Assembly: GCA_028023455.1 (NCBI GenBank)
Contig: JAQFVV010000180.1
Coordinates: 1,860,001 to 1,924,000 of the forward strand
Direction of reading: 5' to 3'
DNA length: 64,000 nucleotides
Source of the DNA: Epiperipatus broadwayi
Taxonomy: Eukaryota; Onychophora; Udeonychophora; Euonychophora; Peripatidae
This document shows, in pieces, positions 37,401 to 49,779 of this stretch (positions are counted from its first letter, which is position 1; the number at the start of each line of letters is the position of its first letter). The position numbers and the translations under genes are program-made. The notes beneath the pieces are model-generated. The model was given only the letters and a program-made list of their open reading frames with translations. It did no database searches and was not told where the DNA came from.

Positions 37401-38019
37401 AAAAAATTGTACAAAAAAAATAATTTGACAGATTTAATCCTTCCTTTTCTTTCAATATTTAGGAAATGTAAATTTCTGTATGTAATGTACACACATCCTT
37501 CATTCTTTCAAATCATTCATAAACTAACATTAAATAATATAATTGCTAGCTTAGTAATTATAACCCAATTATTTAATTAAGTCTGTAACTTTTAAATCCC
37601 AATTATAATTAAAGAAAAGCAAAATAAAAGTACAGAATAAGACATTAAAATTGATCAAGCACAAGTTAGTTTTAAAGAAAGTTAAAATGTTGAATATTTG
37701 AAATATAAAACAATTAAATAGCTTACACATACACTGCCTATATGTATGCATTATAACTTTGCTTTTTAACAGAAAAACTAAATATTAAATAGTTTAAATG
37801 TGTGTATTACCTTTCTATCAACACACAAACAAATAAAGCATATAATTGTTGACCCATTCTCTGTCTAAAGTGTTTAAGATTTTGATCTGGTAGGGTTTGA
37901 ACTTGGATGCCCTACAGCTTCTTTTATGGTTATATAAAATTGTGATGATGATTTTTGGTTTACCTTTTCTACATGCACATTACTATAAATTTATCTAGTG
38001 ACTAAATTGTAATGGCACA
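34428..38019 (-). repeat. Upstream (5-prime) LTR, about 3.59 kb
   Basis: Partner of 27457-30838. It differs by scattered substitutions, homopolymer length changes and a 345-bp tandem duplication (36,044-36,694). As the sense-strand upstream LTR it should contain the element promoter, but I cannot place a TATA or start site with confidence. Confidence 0.92.
36044..36694 (+). repeat. In-frame 345-bp tandem duplication inside one LTR
   Basis: The segment starting atgtttattaagactgata at 36044 repeats at 36389, exactly 345 bp (115 codons) later. The antisense frame therefore stays open for 216 codons, against 102 in the other LTR. The predicted peptide is hydrophobic (LLFVANFQGFKLVLYNVYIS). Because the reading frame runs against the element, I regard it as chance, but the exact three-fold period is noted. 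Confidence 0.85.
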
Positions 38020-39519
38020 ATATATATATATATTTTATTATCAATTTTTGTATATACTTTAACCCCCAACATAGAGCCTGGTTTACAAATCTTACTTCCT
38101 TTCTTCATTTCCTTCTTTACAATTAATAATTAAGATACATAAATATAAAAGAAACTGTGTACTTAATTAATTAAAGAATGAAATATTTTGCTAGAACAAT
38201 TATCAGATTAAAAAAAAAAAACTTGAAAGCTTGATTCTTTAGGAAAATAAAATTTTATAAAAGTGGTTATATACACACACATTCTATAATTTTCAAATTT
38301 AATATATTTTTTAGAGCTACCTTATCTATAAAATAATTGAAATCTCCAAAACTGTAAAATAATCTATTTACATATGAGATGGCAGAAAATACCATCTCAA
38401 TATGTATATATATATAATGATTTATTTTTTTTATTTGTTATCCACTACAACTGAAGTACTCTTTCTTACATTTAAAGATTTTTTTTTAGCAAAATAAAAA
38501 TTATTAATTTGATTTCAGGAATATATTTTTATAGTGATATTTATAAAAATGTAGTATGATACTTAATTGAATTGGACTGATTTAGACACATGCTTATATA
38601 TGTCTACATAGATATAACAATTGTATGGAAAAATGTATGATATATGTTTACTTTAAGTCAAATAAAATAATATTTAAAATTGTACATACTTGATTCATCT
38701 TTCAATTTATTTTAATAATCAAATCCTTGCATTTTTTTTCTATTTATAAAAAGTTATTTAAAAAAAAAAACTTGTATGATTAAAAACTCATTTTTAATAT
38801 CTAGTTCAAAATACAGTAAATTGGCTAAAACGTGATATAACATCCACTTGCCTAGGTTACCGTAGTTTTATCTAGACTTCCACAAATATGACCAATTTTA
38901 AAATTGACATTTCCATCTTGATTAATTATAAACTATTCCTTATTTATACTAGATCTTACAGTAATCACTCTCCATCCAAAAGAAATATTTGCTTTATTAA
39001 TTTTAAAGTTTCTAATTACAATGCTTATTGTTATTGTTGATGTATAATTTTTTAATAAAATTTTTACCTTATTTGTGTTTACATATTCTGCATATATGTT
39101 GAAAATATCTGTACTTTGTAAATATATGTATGTATTGAAAATATATGTTATAAGTGATTCATTACTCACTATACATTTCCATACTTACATTAAGACTCTG
39201 AAACAAATGTCTGATATGGGGAATTACTGCAATTGCAAATAGAATTTTAATAATTGAAATTAGCAATTATAATGTTTTGATAGAAGGTTTTCAACATATT
39301 ATTTTTTAATTTTCTATCACAGAAGTTATGTTTCTATATTTAAGTTTGTTAGAATTATTTTCATTAAAAGGTATCAAGTCAGTTTAAATCCCTGACAATT
39401 ATATGAATGATTTGTTTCCAGGATTAATATATTTATTTTTTCAGTGACCCATTCACTATAATAGTGATGGAATCAGTTCAACATAGTGCTAGTTACTCTT
39501 GTTTTTTTTATCAGTGATT

Positions 39520-39726
39520 AAACCACTAAACATCATGTGATCACCATCGCATGATCTAGGTGCAATGCTCTCAGATCCAAGACTCCTCATTGATGAAGGC
39601 CACAAGCCAGAAACTAGTCTGGAAGACATTGGATGAATAGTAGGGATTTTATGCACAAGCCTTATGGCATCCATTGATTACTCTGGCTTGCATTGAGTGG
39701 CACTATTGTATGGAGAATTTTGCCTG
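39520..39726 (-). mobile_element. 207-bp retroposed repeat with 14-bp target duplication
   Basis: The direct repeat ttttatcagtgatt at 39506-39519 and 39727-39740 encloses 207 bp that are missing at the matching points of copy A (about 18,500) and copy C (about 63,280). This empty-site comparison defines the insertion precisely. The body includes cactcaatgcaagccagagt (minus), shared with the foldback at 5.9-6.1 kb, so it belongs to a dispersed family. A 14-bp duplication suggests LINE-driven integration. There is no poly(A) tail and no clear tRNA promoter. The 61-codon minus frame over it (39489-39674) is not taken as a gene. Confidence 0.8.
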
Positions 39727-40959
39727 TTTTATCAGTGATTCTGAGCTTTGGAATAATATCCCATTTAATTGTAAGGAGCAGTGTAAATATTAGCATTTTG
39801 TATTTAGGAAAGTATTTGATAATTCAATATTTACACATTAGTCCTGTGATGAAATTTTAATCTTCATTAAAATCATTATGATTATTTATGATTGCTAAAT
39901 ATTTAATAGCATTTAATTAATTAAAATTTAATTTTCAGAGATAAGTTGTTGAATATCTCTAGAGTATTTTTATATTTACTATATATTCTTTTTTAACTTC
40001 TAGCTACCATTGACTTATATGTATGCTTTAAAGATAGCCACCTTTTGCCAAATAAATAAATTGGCATTAATACAGAAAATAGAGTTGTTATTTACAACTT
40101 TGTTAAAAATGATTCTTTAAATCTTTGAAAGTTAAATTTATTTAATTGATTAAATAAAACATACTATCAAATATATAGCAGTCATAAATAATCATCAGTA
40201 ATGAAGACTAAATTTCCACCTTCCACCTCTGAAGTAAGTATTGTTAATTCGTAGTGTATTATAGTGAAAGTATTTGATAGCAACTTTGGCTTCTATTTAG
40301 AATGAATTTTTCCAATATTTTGATAATTGGAAATGTGATGGGGAGGGGATGAGATCAAAGTCACTAAAATGTATCACTCAATGCCGTTCTTAGAAAATAT
40401 CTTTGTGGGAATCATTCTGCATTAGTTCCTTAGATTTTCATTCGGGGCCAGTACCTTTTATGAATTTTTCATGATTTCTCATGAAGTGCATTGTATCTGA
40501 TTCTTTAATTTAGTGCTGTTTTAGTCATAGTTAGGTGTATTTTCTTAAGAGCTATTTAGCACAATATTTACTATTATGTTGAAATGTATGAAATGTTCTA
40601 TTTGACATTAATATTTTTAAATTTTTTTGTACATATATATATAGTATATCCCTTAATGTTCTTTTTTGTTGTTGTTGCTTAGTTTAATATTCAGAACATC
40701 AGATTAAAAAACAAAAAGAAGTTTTAAAATGTTTTTGATTGGCTAAAGATTAGATCTTGTCGCCACAAAGATTCCATAAAATCATTTGAATTCATATACT
40801 ATTTGTATTAAAATCCATTACTAACTTTTAGTTTAATGGCAAGGAAGATATTCTAATTAGTATCAGAAGCATATCTTTATTTTATAAGTAATAAATATAG
40901 ATATAATAAACACCTCCACACTTTCCTAATTCTTTTCAAATTCATATAAATAAAGATAT

Positions 40960-41050
40960 AATAAAAGACAAACGACCCCCAAGATGCATTTCATGCTAAA
41001 CCAGCACTCATCAGTTGGCCCAGGTCACTATCTCATATATATATCTCTAT
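40960..41050 (-). repeat. Dispersed repeat copy (partner of 54,395-54,485)
   Basis: The minus strand carries ccaactgatgagtgctggtt followed by tagcatgaaatgcat. The plus strand at 54,407 has ccaactgatgattgctggtt followed by tagcatgaaatacat. The two copies lie in opposite orientation. Borders are unclear and the family was not recognised. Confidence 0.55.
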
Positions 41051-41989
41051 TATATGCAAAGTATTTATCTAGAGTAAATTATTACATTTTCATTTACCAT
41101 TGTCAAACTCCCTCCACTCACAACTTTGTCGCCATCCATTTCAGATAAATATACTAATGATTATTACTAATCATTTTCTCAGAAACAAAAAAATATTGGT
41201 GGTTGTAGTTGTATTGTAAATATATTGGTCAATAGTAAATTACAAAAATCGGTATGATAAATGATCTTTTGAATATCATATGATGATATGATAAAGCTAT
41301 AGACATTTCAGATAACTTCCATAATAAAAATATTTACATCCTGATGGTTATCTAGTAATTAATTAAATATAATGGAACTTGATGTATATTTTTATGAATT
41401 TCCATTGAAGGATTTTTTTTCGTGGCACTTGGTATTTATCATCAAATTGTCTAAATGATAAATAAAATTAACCAAATAATATTAAAACGATTTTTTATTG
41501 TCAAGTGACTAATTAATTAATAAATTTTTTAAGTTTTGTTAAAATTGTTACCTATCATAACTATTAACCATTAATAAAATTTGGCAAAAACAGTAAACAA
41601 GTTTTAATTTGATATCGTTCCATTATAGCAACCGTAATCTGTTTCAGTTGATATATACTGTTATTAACACTTTTAAACATTTCATGTTGGTTGTTTTTTT
41701 AATAGCCAGTTGAAATTACTAAATGACATTACAATAATCTAACAATAATGTTTATTAGTTATCAATGTAGTTTTACATAACTTTTCAATCTATTAATATA
41801 ATTGATTCTAGCACATCACTTTAAACTTTTGTAAATCATTAGTCATAAAAAAATAAATGCTAATGAAAGATTAGAACTATTTACTGAATCCTACTGGGGG
41901 GGGGGGGTATCACCTTATTTTTATTTATTTATTTTTTAAAAAAAAGCTTTGTTAAATTATATTAATGCCAAGATTACTTAAAGTAGGAA

Positions 41990-43012
41990 ATAAATTTGTT
42001 TAACGAAAAGCATGGAAAAAATGTATTTCAAAATACATATTTATCCAGGAGGAAAGTTATTTGATTGCATTCTATATGACTATAAGGTTACAGATAAAAG
42101 CTGTTTGTAAAAATATGCAATAATTCATAGTGATGAAAAACCTTTTTGTTGCACTTTATGTGAATATATAAGACTTATGATAAAAGTAGTTTTAAAAACA
42201 TGAAATAATTCATAGAGAAGAAATATCTTTTTTTTGCATTTTATGTAATTTCAAAGCCTACGATGAAAGTGCTGTAAAATGACCAAAAAAATCATTTAGA
42301 ATGAAAAAAACATTTTGCTGTTCTCTGTGTAAATACAAAACTTTGATAAAGTAATTTTAGAAAACATATAATAATTCATAAAGATTTACTTCCATTTTAT
42401 GTGAATATAAGACCATAAAAATAAGTTAAAACTACATGAAAATTTTCATTCAGGAGAACAATCATTTTGTTGCACTTTGTGTGAATAAAAGACTTCTAAT
42501 AAAAGTAGTTTTAAAAAATGTATTAATTCATGGAAATGAACAAATTTTACTTGCATTTTATATGAGTACAAGGCTTAAGGGGGAAATTGTTATACTCTAT
42601 GTGAATACAAGACATCTTGTGAAAATAATTCAAAAGTACATCAAAATCTTCATACTAGAGAAAAAGCCATTTTATTACATTTCATGTGAATACAAGACAG
42701 ACAAAATAATTAAAAATACATGAAAGATTTCATAGAGAAGAATACTTTTTTTGTTGGACTTTATGTGAATACAAGAGCTCAGACAAAAGTAGTTTGAAAA
42801 ACCATGTAAGAATTAATTTAGAGATGAAATTTTTTATTTTTTTTGCACTTTATGTGAATATAAAATTCATTATAAAAGTAGTTTAAAAGCACAAACATTT
42901 TCATGCAGGAGAAAAGTTATTTATTGCAGTTTATGTCATGTGAATACAAGACATCTAATAAAAGTAATATAAAAAGACATGAAAAACTTTATACTAGATA
43001 AATTAAATTCTT
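41990..43012 (+). pseudogene. Decayed C2H2 zinc-finger array IV
   Basis: About ten 84-bp finger units can be followed on the plus strand. Recurrent blocks are ttgcactttatgtgaataca (C-T-L-C-E-Y), agtagttttaaaa (S-S-F-K) and catgaaa...ggagaa (H-E..GEK). The last unit still reads SCEYKTSNKSNIKRHEKLYTR. The 95-codon open stretch 42436-42723 changes frame within the finger code, so it does not encode true fingers throughout. It is paralogous to array II at the same position in copy A. A SINE inserted just after the last unit. Confidence 0.75.
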
Positions 43013-43148
43013 ATAAATTAATCTTTTTTTTTTTATATGTCATAGCATCGGCCGGGACGTGAACCCACAACCGTCTGCAACCAACTACTTGCTTGCAAGG
43101 TGGTTGCGACGACCTCTCGGCTAACAACGCTTGACATATAAATTAATC
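43012..43148 (-). mobile_element. tRNA-related SINE with 12-bp target duplication
   Basis: The body is 43,024-43,136, flanked by tataaattaatc at 43012-43023 and 43137-43148. On the minus strand it begins TGTCAAGCGTTGTTAGCCGA, has an A-box-like TTAGCCGAGAGG (43113-43124) and a B-box-like GGTTCACGTCC (43055-43065), and ends in an 11-base A tail (43024-43034 as T). AGCGTTG near its start pairs along 7 bp (two G-U) with CGATGCT near its end, like an acceptor stem. GCAACC/GGTTGC and CTTGC/GCAAG form an inner hairpin. Good base pairing and a clean duplication indicate a fairly recent insertion. It is GC-rich compared with its surroundings. Confidence 0.85.
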
Positions 43149-44639
43149 ATTTCAGAAAAAAAAACCAATTTAAACAAACTTGAAAACAATAATACAAGAA
43201 AAAAAATTTTACAGTATAAGGAGCTTAATTAAAATATTGTGGCATAGACCCAATTATCAGAAAGACTTAGTATAAAAATATCTAATATTTATAATGATTT
43301 GTTTAATGTGATTAGAAAGCTATAGATAAAAGTGACTCTAAAAATCATGAAAACATTTTAATAGTTGTATAACTCTTGAGATCTTAATTCAAACTACATG
43401 AAAATTTCAAGTTTTGCTTCATGATTATGAATTATTGAATTTTTCCAGAATTTAATCCTCCAAAATTATTTTTATATCCATTTATCTGTATGTAGATGGA
43501 ATATCATGTATTTTACCTATTAATAAAATTACAATAAAAATTGATTGGAAACCAACTGCTATTATCACATTAGAAAAATTAAAATAATAAAAAAAATTAT
43601 TGTATTTTTTTTTGTTTTGTTTTTTATTATTTATTTTCTTGTCTTGGATATAATTTTACTTAAAATATCAAAAGGATTAACTGCCAGAGTGTTAATATAT
43701 CTATTGTTGTTAAATTTTGTTTTTAAAAAGTATGTATAACTTCATTAAGTATTGCTCAAAGTCAGCTCACTTACAGTAAAGTACATGATCTTTCCAACAA
43801 ATTATATAATACAGTATTTACTACCTCCATTATCAGGGGAAATGGCTAATCTTCCCTGGTTCACTTTATAAGATATTAATAGTTAGACTAGCAATATATG
43901 GATTGTGGATCAATAGTATGTCAGTTGTAATTATTTGTCCAAAAGTGTTTTGTTACATCTCTATTCCAAATCCATATACACTATGTAAATGATTTTATTA
44001 ATCATTTACAGATCAATGAAACAATTTGCTATTAGTCCTATATTAAGATGCATTTCCTAAACTATCAGTTGTAGACAACTGATGTTCCTTTTTATTAAAT
44101 AATACGTTTTTTTATTTATGAATATTTTTAGGTATTTGTTAACAAACATTATTCTATAGAGAATCCAATCCAGAGATAATTTTATTTAATTCTTTGATTT
44201 TGGCAACATTTATTTCTTGGTTCAGAATTTGAATTTGTCCATATCAACAAAGATCAAAAGTGATTAAATTTAATTTCAGAAGTATATAAGAACAATGACT
44301 ATAGGTAATCCTGGATGTGTGGATGAACTTCCATAACATCTAGGAAGTCAAAACCAGCTATCTGTTTGATATAGAAAAAGATTTATTTGGAACCTCACAA
44401 AAATTCATATGTTTAATTAATCCTTCAGGTATTTGAATGGATTTTAATTGAATACTTAGAAAGGGTTCATATATTTTAGATGGTGAAATTATATGTTTAA
44501 GTTAGTTGTTCATCTCAGTAATTTTTCTCATGATAATATTTAGTTGTGCATTTAGAAGTTTATTGTACTTTTTCTATTAACAAGAAAAATAAATCCACTA
44601 ATAGAATAAGTTAGTGTTGAGGATATATTTTAGAATTTT

Positions 44640-45000
44640 ATCTCAATATTTCTTGCCCATTTTTCATGAAAGTCATTTTTGAAATCTATTTTAAATTTCG
44701 TTTTTGACTGCAGAGAATAAATTAAGTTCTTGGTTAGTCCCAAGGATCATGGTACAGGATTATGCTATAGTCAATTGTACAGTATAATATATTCCTAGTA
44801 TTAAATATTGTTTACAAGATTAGGTGCAAAGTTATGTATACTACCTTTGTGTGATTAAGAGTAAAATCCCACTTATTGAAAATGATTTTTAAACTCTTAG
44901 CACTGTTATGAGAATTTCTGGAAAAGATCTCGTGTGAAATCAAAGCAATGTCATCAGCATAGATGAATTTCTATGAAAGTAATGAATCTATTAAATATAA
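44640..45000 (-). pseudogene. Jockey/CR1-like reverse transcriptase relic (copy B)
   Basis: Minus-strand text near 44,970-44,935 reads YADDIALISHEI, the catalytic YxDD box of a LINE reverse transcriptase. KWDFTLNHTKVVYITLH follows near 44,880-44,830, matching the usual W-x-L-x-x-N-x-x-K-T segment. Flanking frames are broken. The relic sits at the matching place in copy A in a worse state. Confidence 0.65.
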
Positions 45001-45030
45001 AATAAACTTCAGGAAACAATAATGTAAATT

Positions 45031-45989
45031 ATGTTTCTACTATCATTCTTGTGTTACTCTAATTTTTATATCAGTGAATGTTTTGTCAAATTATTTTTTT
45101 CTACATTTGAGGATTTCAGTATCATGATTGTTACTAAATAGTTTTACAATTCTATTTTGATTTTAGATGCTAATTTTTTTGGAAACTCTCAAAATATGCT
45201 TTTCATGACTTTTCTCTTAAAAACAATCATAAGCAATTTTAAGTTCACCAATAATGCTTTAATTTTAGAAGGACATTGAAAAACAGAAACATGCCATCGA
45301 GCATTTTTCCTATTTCTGTCAATCATGTGTTCTTAAAAGATATGTGTGATATATACTATAATATTTGCATTCTAAATTTGTCAACATTTATAGCTATTTA
45401 ATATAGACATAGTGAGTGTAATAAGTAGTACTGGCTTTCTTCCAATCTCAGATTGAATTGTCATTCTTTTCATTGATGGGATCATTTACCAGCTGTTATA
45501 GTTTTAAAAAGCTGCAGAAAGGAATTTGCTGTTAACTGAAAGGAAATACTCTGATTTCCTTTTGAAACCCTAAAGAAACTGAGCAGGGCAAATTTCTAAT
45601 GTTCATTACATATGTTCATGTCATTATCACTATATGGACATGGATGGGCTGCTCACTAATGTGCTTCAGCCAGTATGGGTGAATTTATTAGCTTTTTGTC
45701 TCTGAGTTTAAGATCAAGAAACATTGTGGTCTTTCTTTTCACTTGATGGATAACTCTTAGCTAAAATATCAGTTGATTTTTTTTGAAGACAGAATGGAGT
45801 GCGAGTGAATGAACTTTGTTTTAATAGATATTTACAATCACAACAAACAAAATTGAATTATGACACTTATTTCCAGTAGACTAAAGTCATTAGCCTAGAC
45901 AGCAGTTGGTGCTTTTGGCAGAGGGTGCTCATAATCCCCTGGTTGTGGACCCAGACTGCCATTTGATGACCTTTTATTTATATACTACA
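45031..45989. other. Intergenic region, no gene seen
   Basis: No motif or long frame on either strand. The stretch separates the end of duplication copy B from the RTE element that follows. Confidence 0.5.
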
Positions 45990-48694
45990 ATTGCAGATCA
46001 CTTTCAAGTAAAAGAAGATTGCATGAATTGGAAGAATTGTCTAATATTAAGTGAGACATTATTGGACTTTGTCAAGTTAAAAGGAAAGGTAAAGAGACAA
46101 TTGATCTAAAAAGTGGGCATCTACTATATTACAAAGGCACAAATATTGAAAGTGCAACTAAAATAGGATGCATTATAAATAAAAAATGGAAGAACATGGA
46201 GAATGATGTATCAAACAGATTGACAAAATTAATTACTCAACTTAATGAAAGATACCAAATGTAGATAATTAAAATTTATGCAACAACAATTTCTCACTGT
46301 GATGAAGAAATAAAGGATTTTTATGTGGATGTAAGACCAAAGAATACTTTTCAATTGCCATGGGTGACATTAATGCTAGATTGGTAAATGATTGAAAGAT
46401 GAAAGTACTGTGAGGAAATTTAGTCATGATGATAGAAATGAGAGAGGACACAGTTGTAGAGTTCACAGAAAAATTATATTATGAATTCTTTCTTTGAGAA
46501 AAATGCCAAACAGAAATGGGCATGAAGCATCCAAATGAAGGTTGAGCAGAATTGGATTATATTTTGACTACAGAAAATTTGTTGTATTTCAAGATTGAAG
46601 TGTTCTTAATAAATTTAACACAGGAAGTATCATTGATTAATGAAATGTAAAATATGTGTTAATGCAAAACTAAAGACACAAAAATTTAAAAAAACTATTC
46701 AAAGTTGATAGTCTTAACTTTCAGAAACATTTCACTGAATTTAAATTAGAACTCACAAATCATTATAAAAATAACAGATTTTTAAAGATGGTTCAAATTT
46801 GAATGATATCAGTAGAGAGATAACTGATACTTTATTAAGAACTGCATTAAAGATAGTAAAAAAGAATTAGTGGAGAGATAACTGATATTTTATTAAGAAC
46901 TGCAACAATGATGCTAATAAAAAAAGAACAATAATTGGCCAATAAAATTTTTACTGAGTCAACATGATTGAAAAAAAGAAGGAATATGAAAATATATAAA
47001 AATCTTAAGAAGGATTGAATATCTAGAATTTTGTAAAATGATATAGAGGTTAATAATATATAATTGTGAATTAGCAAGGAAGGCTTTGGAAGAATAAAAG
47101 TATCAAACATGATAGTATTTTGGTATAGATAGAAAATCTTTTTTGCAATAAGAAGAAAGGATGGTACTATTACTAAAAAGAGAGATTACATGAAATGTTG
47201 TGGAAGAGTATCTCCTATTGTTACTACATCTGAATTGCCTAAGATTTTGAATAAAGAAATGAGACATGCAATAAAATCTATAAAGGAGAAAGCTCCAGGT
47301 AATGATGGAATTATAATTGATATCTTAAAACAAGTATATGAAGAAATAGAAAAATTGTTGGTAAAGTTATACATCAGCTGTCTAAATGATAAAGATTCAC
47401 TTTGTGATTGGAGGAATGCAATATTAATATTCAAGAAAGCTGATAAAGAAGATTAGAAATTACAGATCTATCATCAGTCTTTTATTAGGTCTTGACAAAG
47501 TTTTTACTAAGACAATTACAATTCATGTACAGTAAACTTTGAATTTTAACTATCCAAAAGAACATAGTGGTTTTAAAAGTAGTTTTAGGACAGTAGATTA
47601 CATCTAATTATTTAGAGAAATTATAAAAAGAACCAATGAATATGAATTGTTATTATACTTTGGATTTGTAGATTATCAAAATACATTTGATTCTATTAGC
47701 ATTTCTGCAATGGTTAAAGCATTAGATCATCAAGATATAGAACTAGTATATATATATATATAATCACACCCTAAAGGATATTTATCAAAATGCAACAACA
47801 ATACATAGTGATATTAACAAAATATTCTGACAGGTGTACAACAGGGTGACTCCAAAACTTTTTGCAGCAGTTTTACAATAATTTTTATGGATTAAGCCTG
47901 TGTTTCAGTTATTAAGTCATTTAGATTTTGCAAATATAATAATGGTGTATTGTAATTGCTTTTGCAAGTAATGCTTCAGGAAATATTGCTAGATTTTGCA
48001 GATGTGACGATTTACTGTAATTGCTTTTGCAAATAATATTTCAGAACTTCAGGAAATGTAAGAGTTATCGGATGAAAGTAAAACTAAAGGTAAATGCTAA
48101 AAAGTCTAAGGAATGCTCAATGGGTTTTATCAAAAGAAGAAAATGCAGATTAATAATGATGAATTAGAAGTTAATAACTACAAATATCATGGTCAGGTTA
48201 TTAATGCAGATGGAAACATAGTCAATGAATTTAATTATAAAATTAAACTTGGATGGTACTTTTGATAAAAATAATTTTAAAAGAAAATATGCCTGTTTGA
48301 AAAGGAATATTTTAAATATGTTTTATCAGTTATTATTTATGAATGTGAGACTGTGACACTTCAGAAGAGCAATACAAAGATTTCAAACCCCTCAAAGTAT
48401 GGAGAGAGATATGATAGGGGTAACAAGAAGTCTAAAATTAAATGCATTGGGTATAAGAACAAATATGTTACTGACATATTGAAAGAAAGAGACAAGTGGA
48501 GATTAACTGAACATATTTTTAAAAGAGATGATAATAATGGATAATTAAAATCTTAAATCTGGATTCCAAGAAATTGTAAAAGACTGAGAAGGCGACTGTG
48601 GCATGGCTTGATGAAATATTTAAAAAATGTGCTGAAGTGATGTACATAACAAGGACTAGAAATCTAAAAGACCATCATACAATGGATCAATAAG
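45990..48694 (+). pseudogene. Nearly full-length dead RTE-like retrotransposon
   Basis: The plus strand reads, in order: endonuclease text MNWKNCLILSET and KSGHLLYYKGTN (about 46,020-46,130) with SNRLTKLITQLNERYQM. Then come KIYATTISHCDEEIKDFY near 46,275, the Lys-rich linker near 46,900-47,100, and ELPKILNKEMRHAIKSIKEK plus APGNDGIIIDILKQ in the open frame 47190-47456. VQQGDS is near 47,835. A C-terminal domain in 48353-48544 includes TDILKERDKWRLTEHIFKRD, followed by IPRNCKRLRRRLWH. It ends QWINKG at about 48,694. A short internal duplication (about 46,815-46,915) repeats EITDTLL-type text. Many stops make it inactive. It is in opposite orientation to the 14.4 kb copy. Confidence 0.88.
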
Positions 48695-48699
48695 GGTTA

Positions 48700-49770
48700 A
48701 AAATAATGATAGTTTGAAAGAGGGTCTGGGTGAAATTCTTTTAATATTTCATTCAAGATACCCAGTATTATGACTCCAGATAAATTTTCTTAAATTCCAT
48801 TTTAGAATGGTTTACTTTCAACTATGAGAGTGTAAAATTCTAAAATTTGGTTTATATCAGCTATTGGAAATATTATTCAGTATTTGTAAATTTATCCAAG
48901 CGCAAACAATTTATTGTCGAAACAAAATGTCTTTGAATTCTATCTATCTAAATAGAATTTTCCTCCTAATTTTTTATCACTATATGTGTATGTTGCTTAA
49001 AGCCCATTATTATAAAAGTTTTCATCTACTTTTATCTTCAATTATATATTTCAAATGCTACTTTAACATTTGAATTTTTTAACTACAGAAAGTGATTGAT
49101 GATTTGGAAAAAAAAAAGTCTGCTTATATTGGATGTTTTGTAAATGCTTTATTCTTTAAAATTATTTGTTTAAATAGTTATTACTATACTATTTAAATTC
49201 ACTCTAATAATAATTATTCTAGATTTTATGAACCAAAAATAACCATGTCATGTTTAATATGAGTCGTAAGTGTAATTCCATCAAAGCTCTACTGTACAAT
49301 CTATGTATAGATCTTCATTTTGGATTTTAACATTTATACAATGTTGAATTGAAATATTTTTTTTTTATAATTGTAGGAAAGATTACTCTGTAAAGAGTGT
49401 ACTAGTACTTAATAGTAAATGTATGTTAACACAAAAAAATTGTTTTTATTTTGAGAGTTTAGAATAGTCATTTGCATCTATTACTTATTAGTCTGTGATG
49501 TTTACATTAATTGCTTTCTTATGTTTTTTTTATATAATTTACAGTCTTTAATTAAAAGTTTATCAACATAAATCTGTTTTTAACATGATAACATTAGATT
49601 TACTTATTACATTACGCTAATTGCAGAGTAGGTTAACAAAAGGCTATTATTTATCCTAATCCTACAAAGTGTCTATTTCAATCAAAATTACGTATGCAAA
49701 GTGGCTGAGAAGTTATTAAGACATTCTTAAGTATTTTTATTGAAGAGAGATTTCACTGCAACCTGCATAA
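48700..49770. other. AT-rich spacer, no gene seen
   Basis: No protein motif. A 69-codon frame at 48864-49073 is low complexity and unsupported. Confidence 0.5.
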
Positions 49771-49779
49771 GCCAGACAG

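Larger units (their letters stand above)
27457..38019 (-). mobile_element. Complete LTR retrotransposon with giant LTRs and no pol
   Basis: Two near-identical direct repeats (27457-30838 and 34428-38019) flank 3,589 bp of unique DNA. In sense (minus) orientation each LTR starts TGTGCCATT and ends GTTACA, the standard TG...CA. A primer-binding-site-like sequence adjoins the inner end of the upstream LTR, and a purine tract adjoins the downstream LTR. The 4 bp before (27453-27456) and after (38020-38023) are both atat, as expected for a 4-bp target duplication of the Ty3/gypsy kind, although the right flank is itself an AT repeat. The internal region encodes only one charged, repeat-bearing protein. 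No protease, reverse transcriptase or integrase motif is visible, so the element would depend on enzymes supplied by a relative. Confidence 0.92.
38450..45030 (+). repeat. Segmental duplication, copy B
   Basis: Collinear paralogue of 16,930-22,790, with the same exon-like segment, zinc-finger array and terminal reverse transcriptase relic. It is longer than copy A mainly because of later insertions, two of which are well delimited (39,520-39,726 and 43,024-43,136). The LTR element ends about 430 bp upstream of its left edge. Confidence 0.75.

Noticed and set aside
27457-38019. Reading the 3.4 kb repeats as a simple segmental duplication
   Set aside because: TG...CA ends, primer-binding site, polypurine tract and the matching 4-bp flanks fit an LTR element and are not expected by chance in a plain duplication.
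45906-46109. 67-codon ORF as an independent small gene
   Set aside because: Its second half runs into RTE endonuclease text, so it is the decayed 5-prime end of that element.
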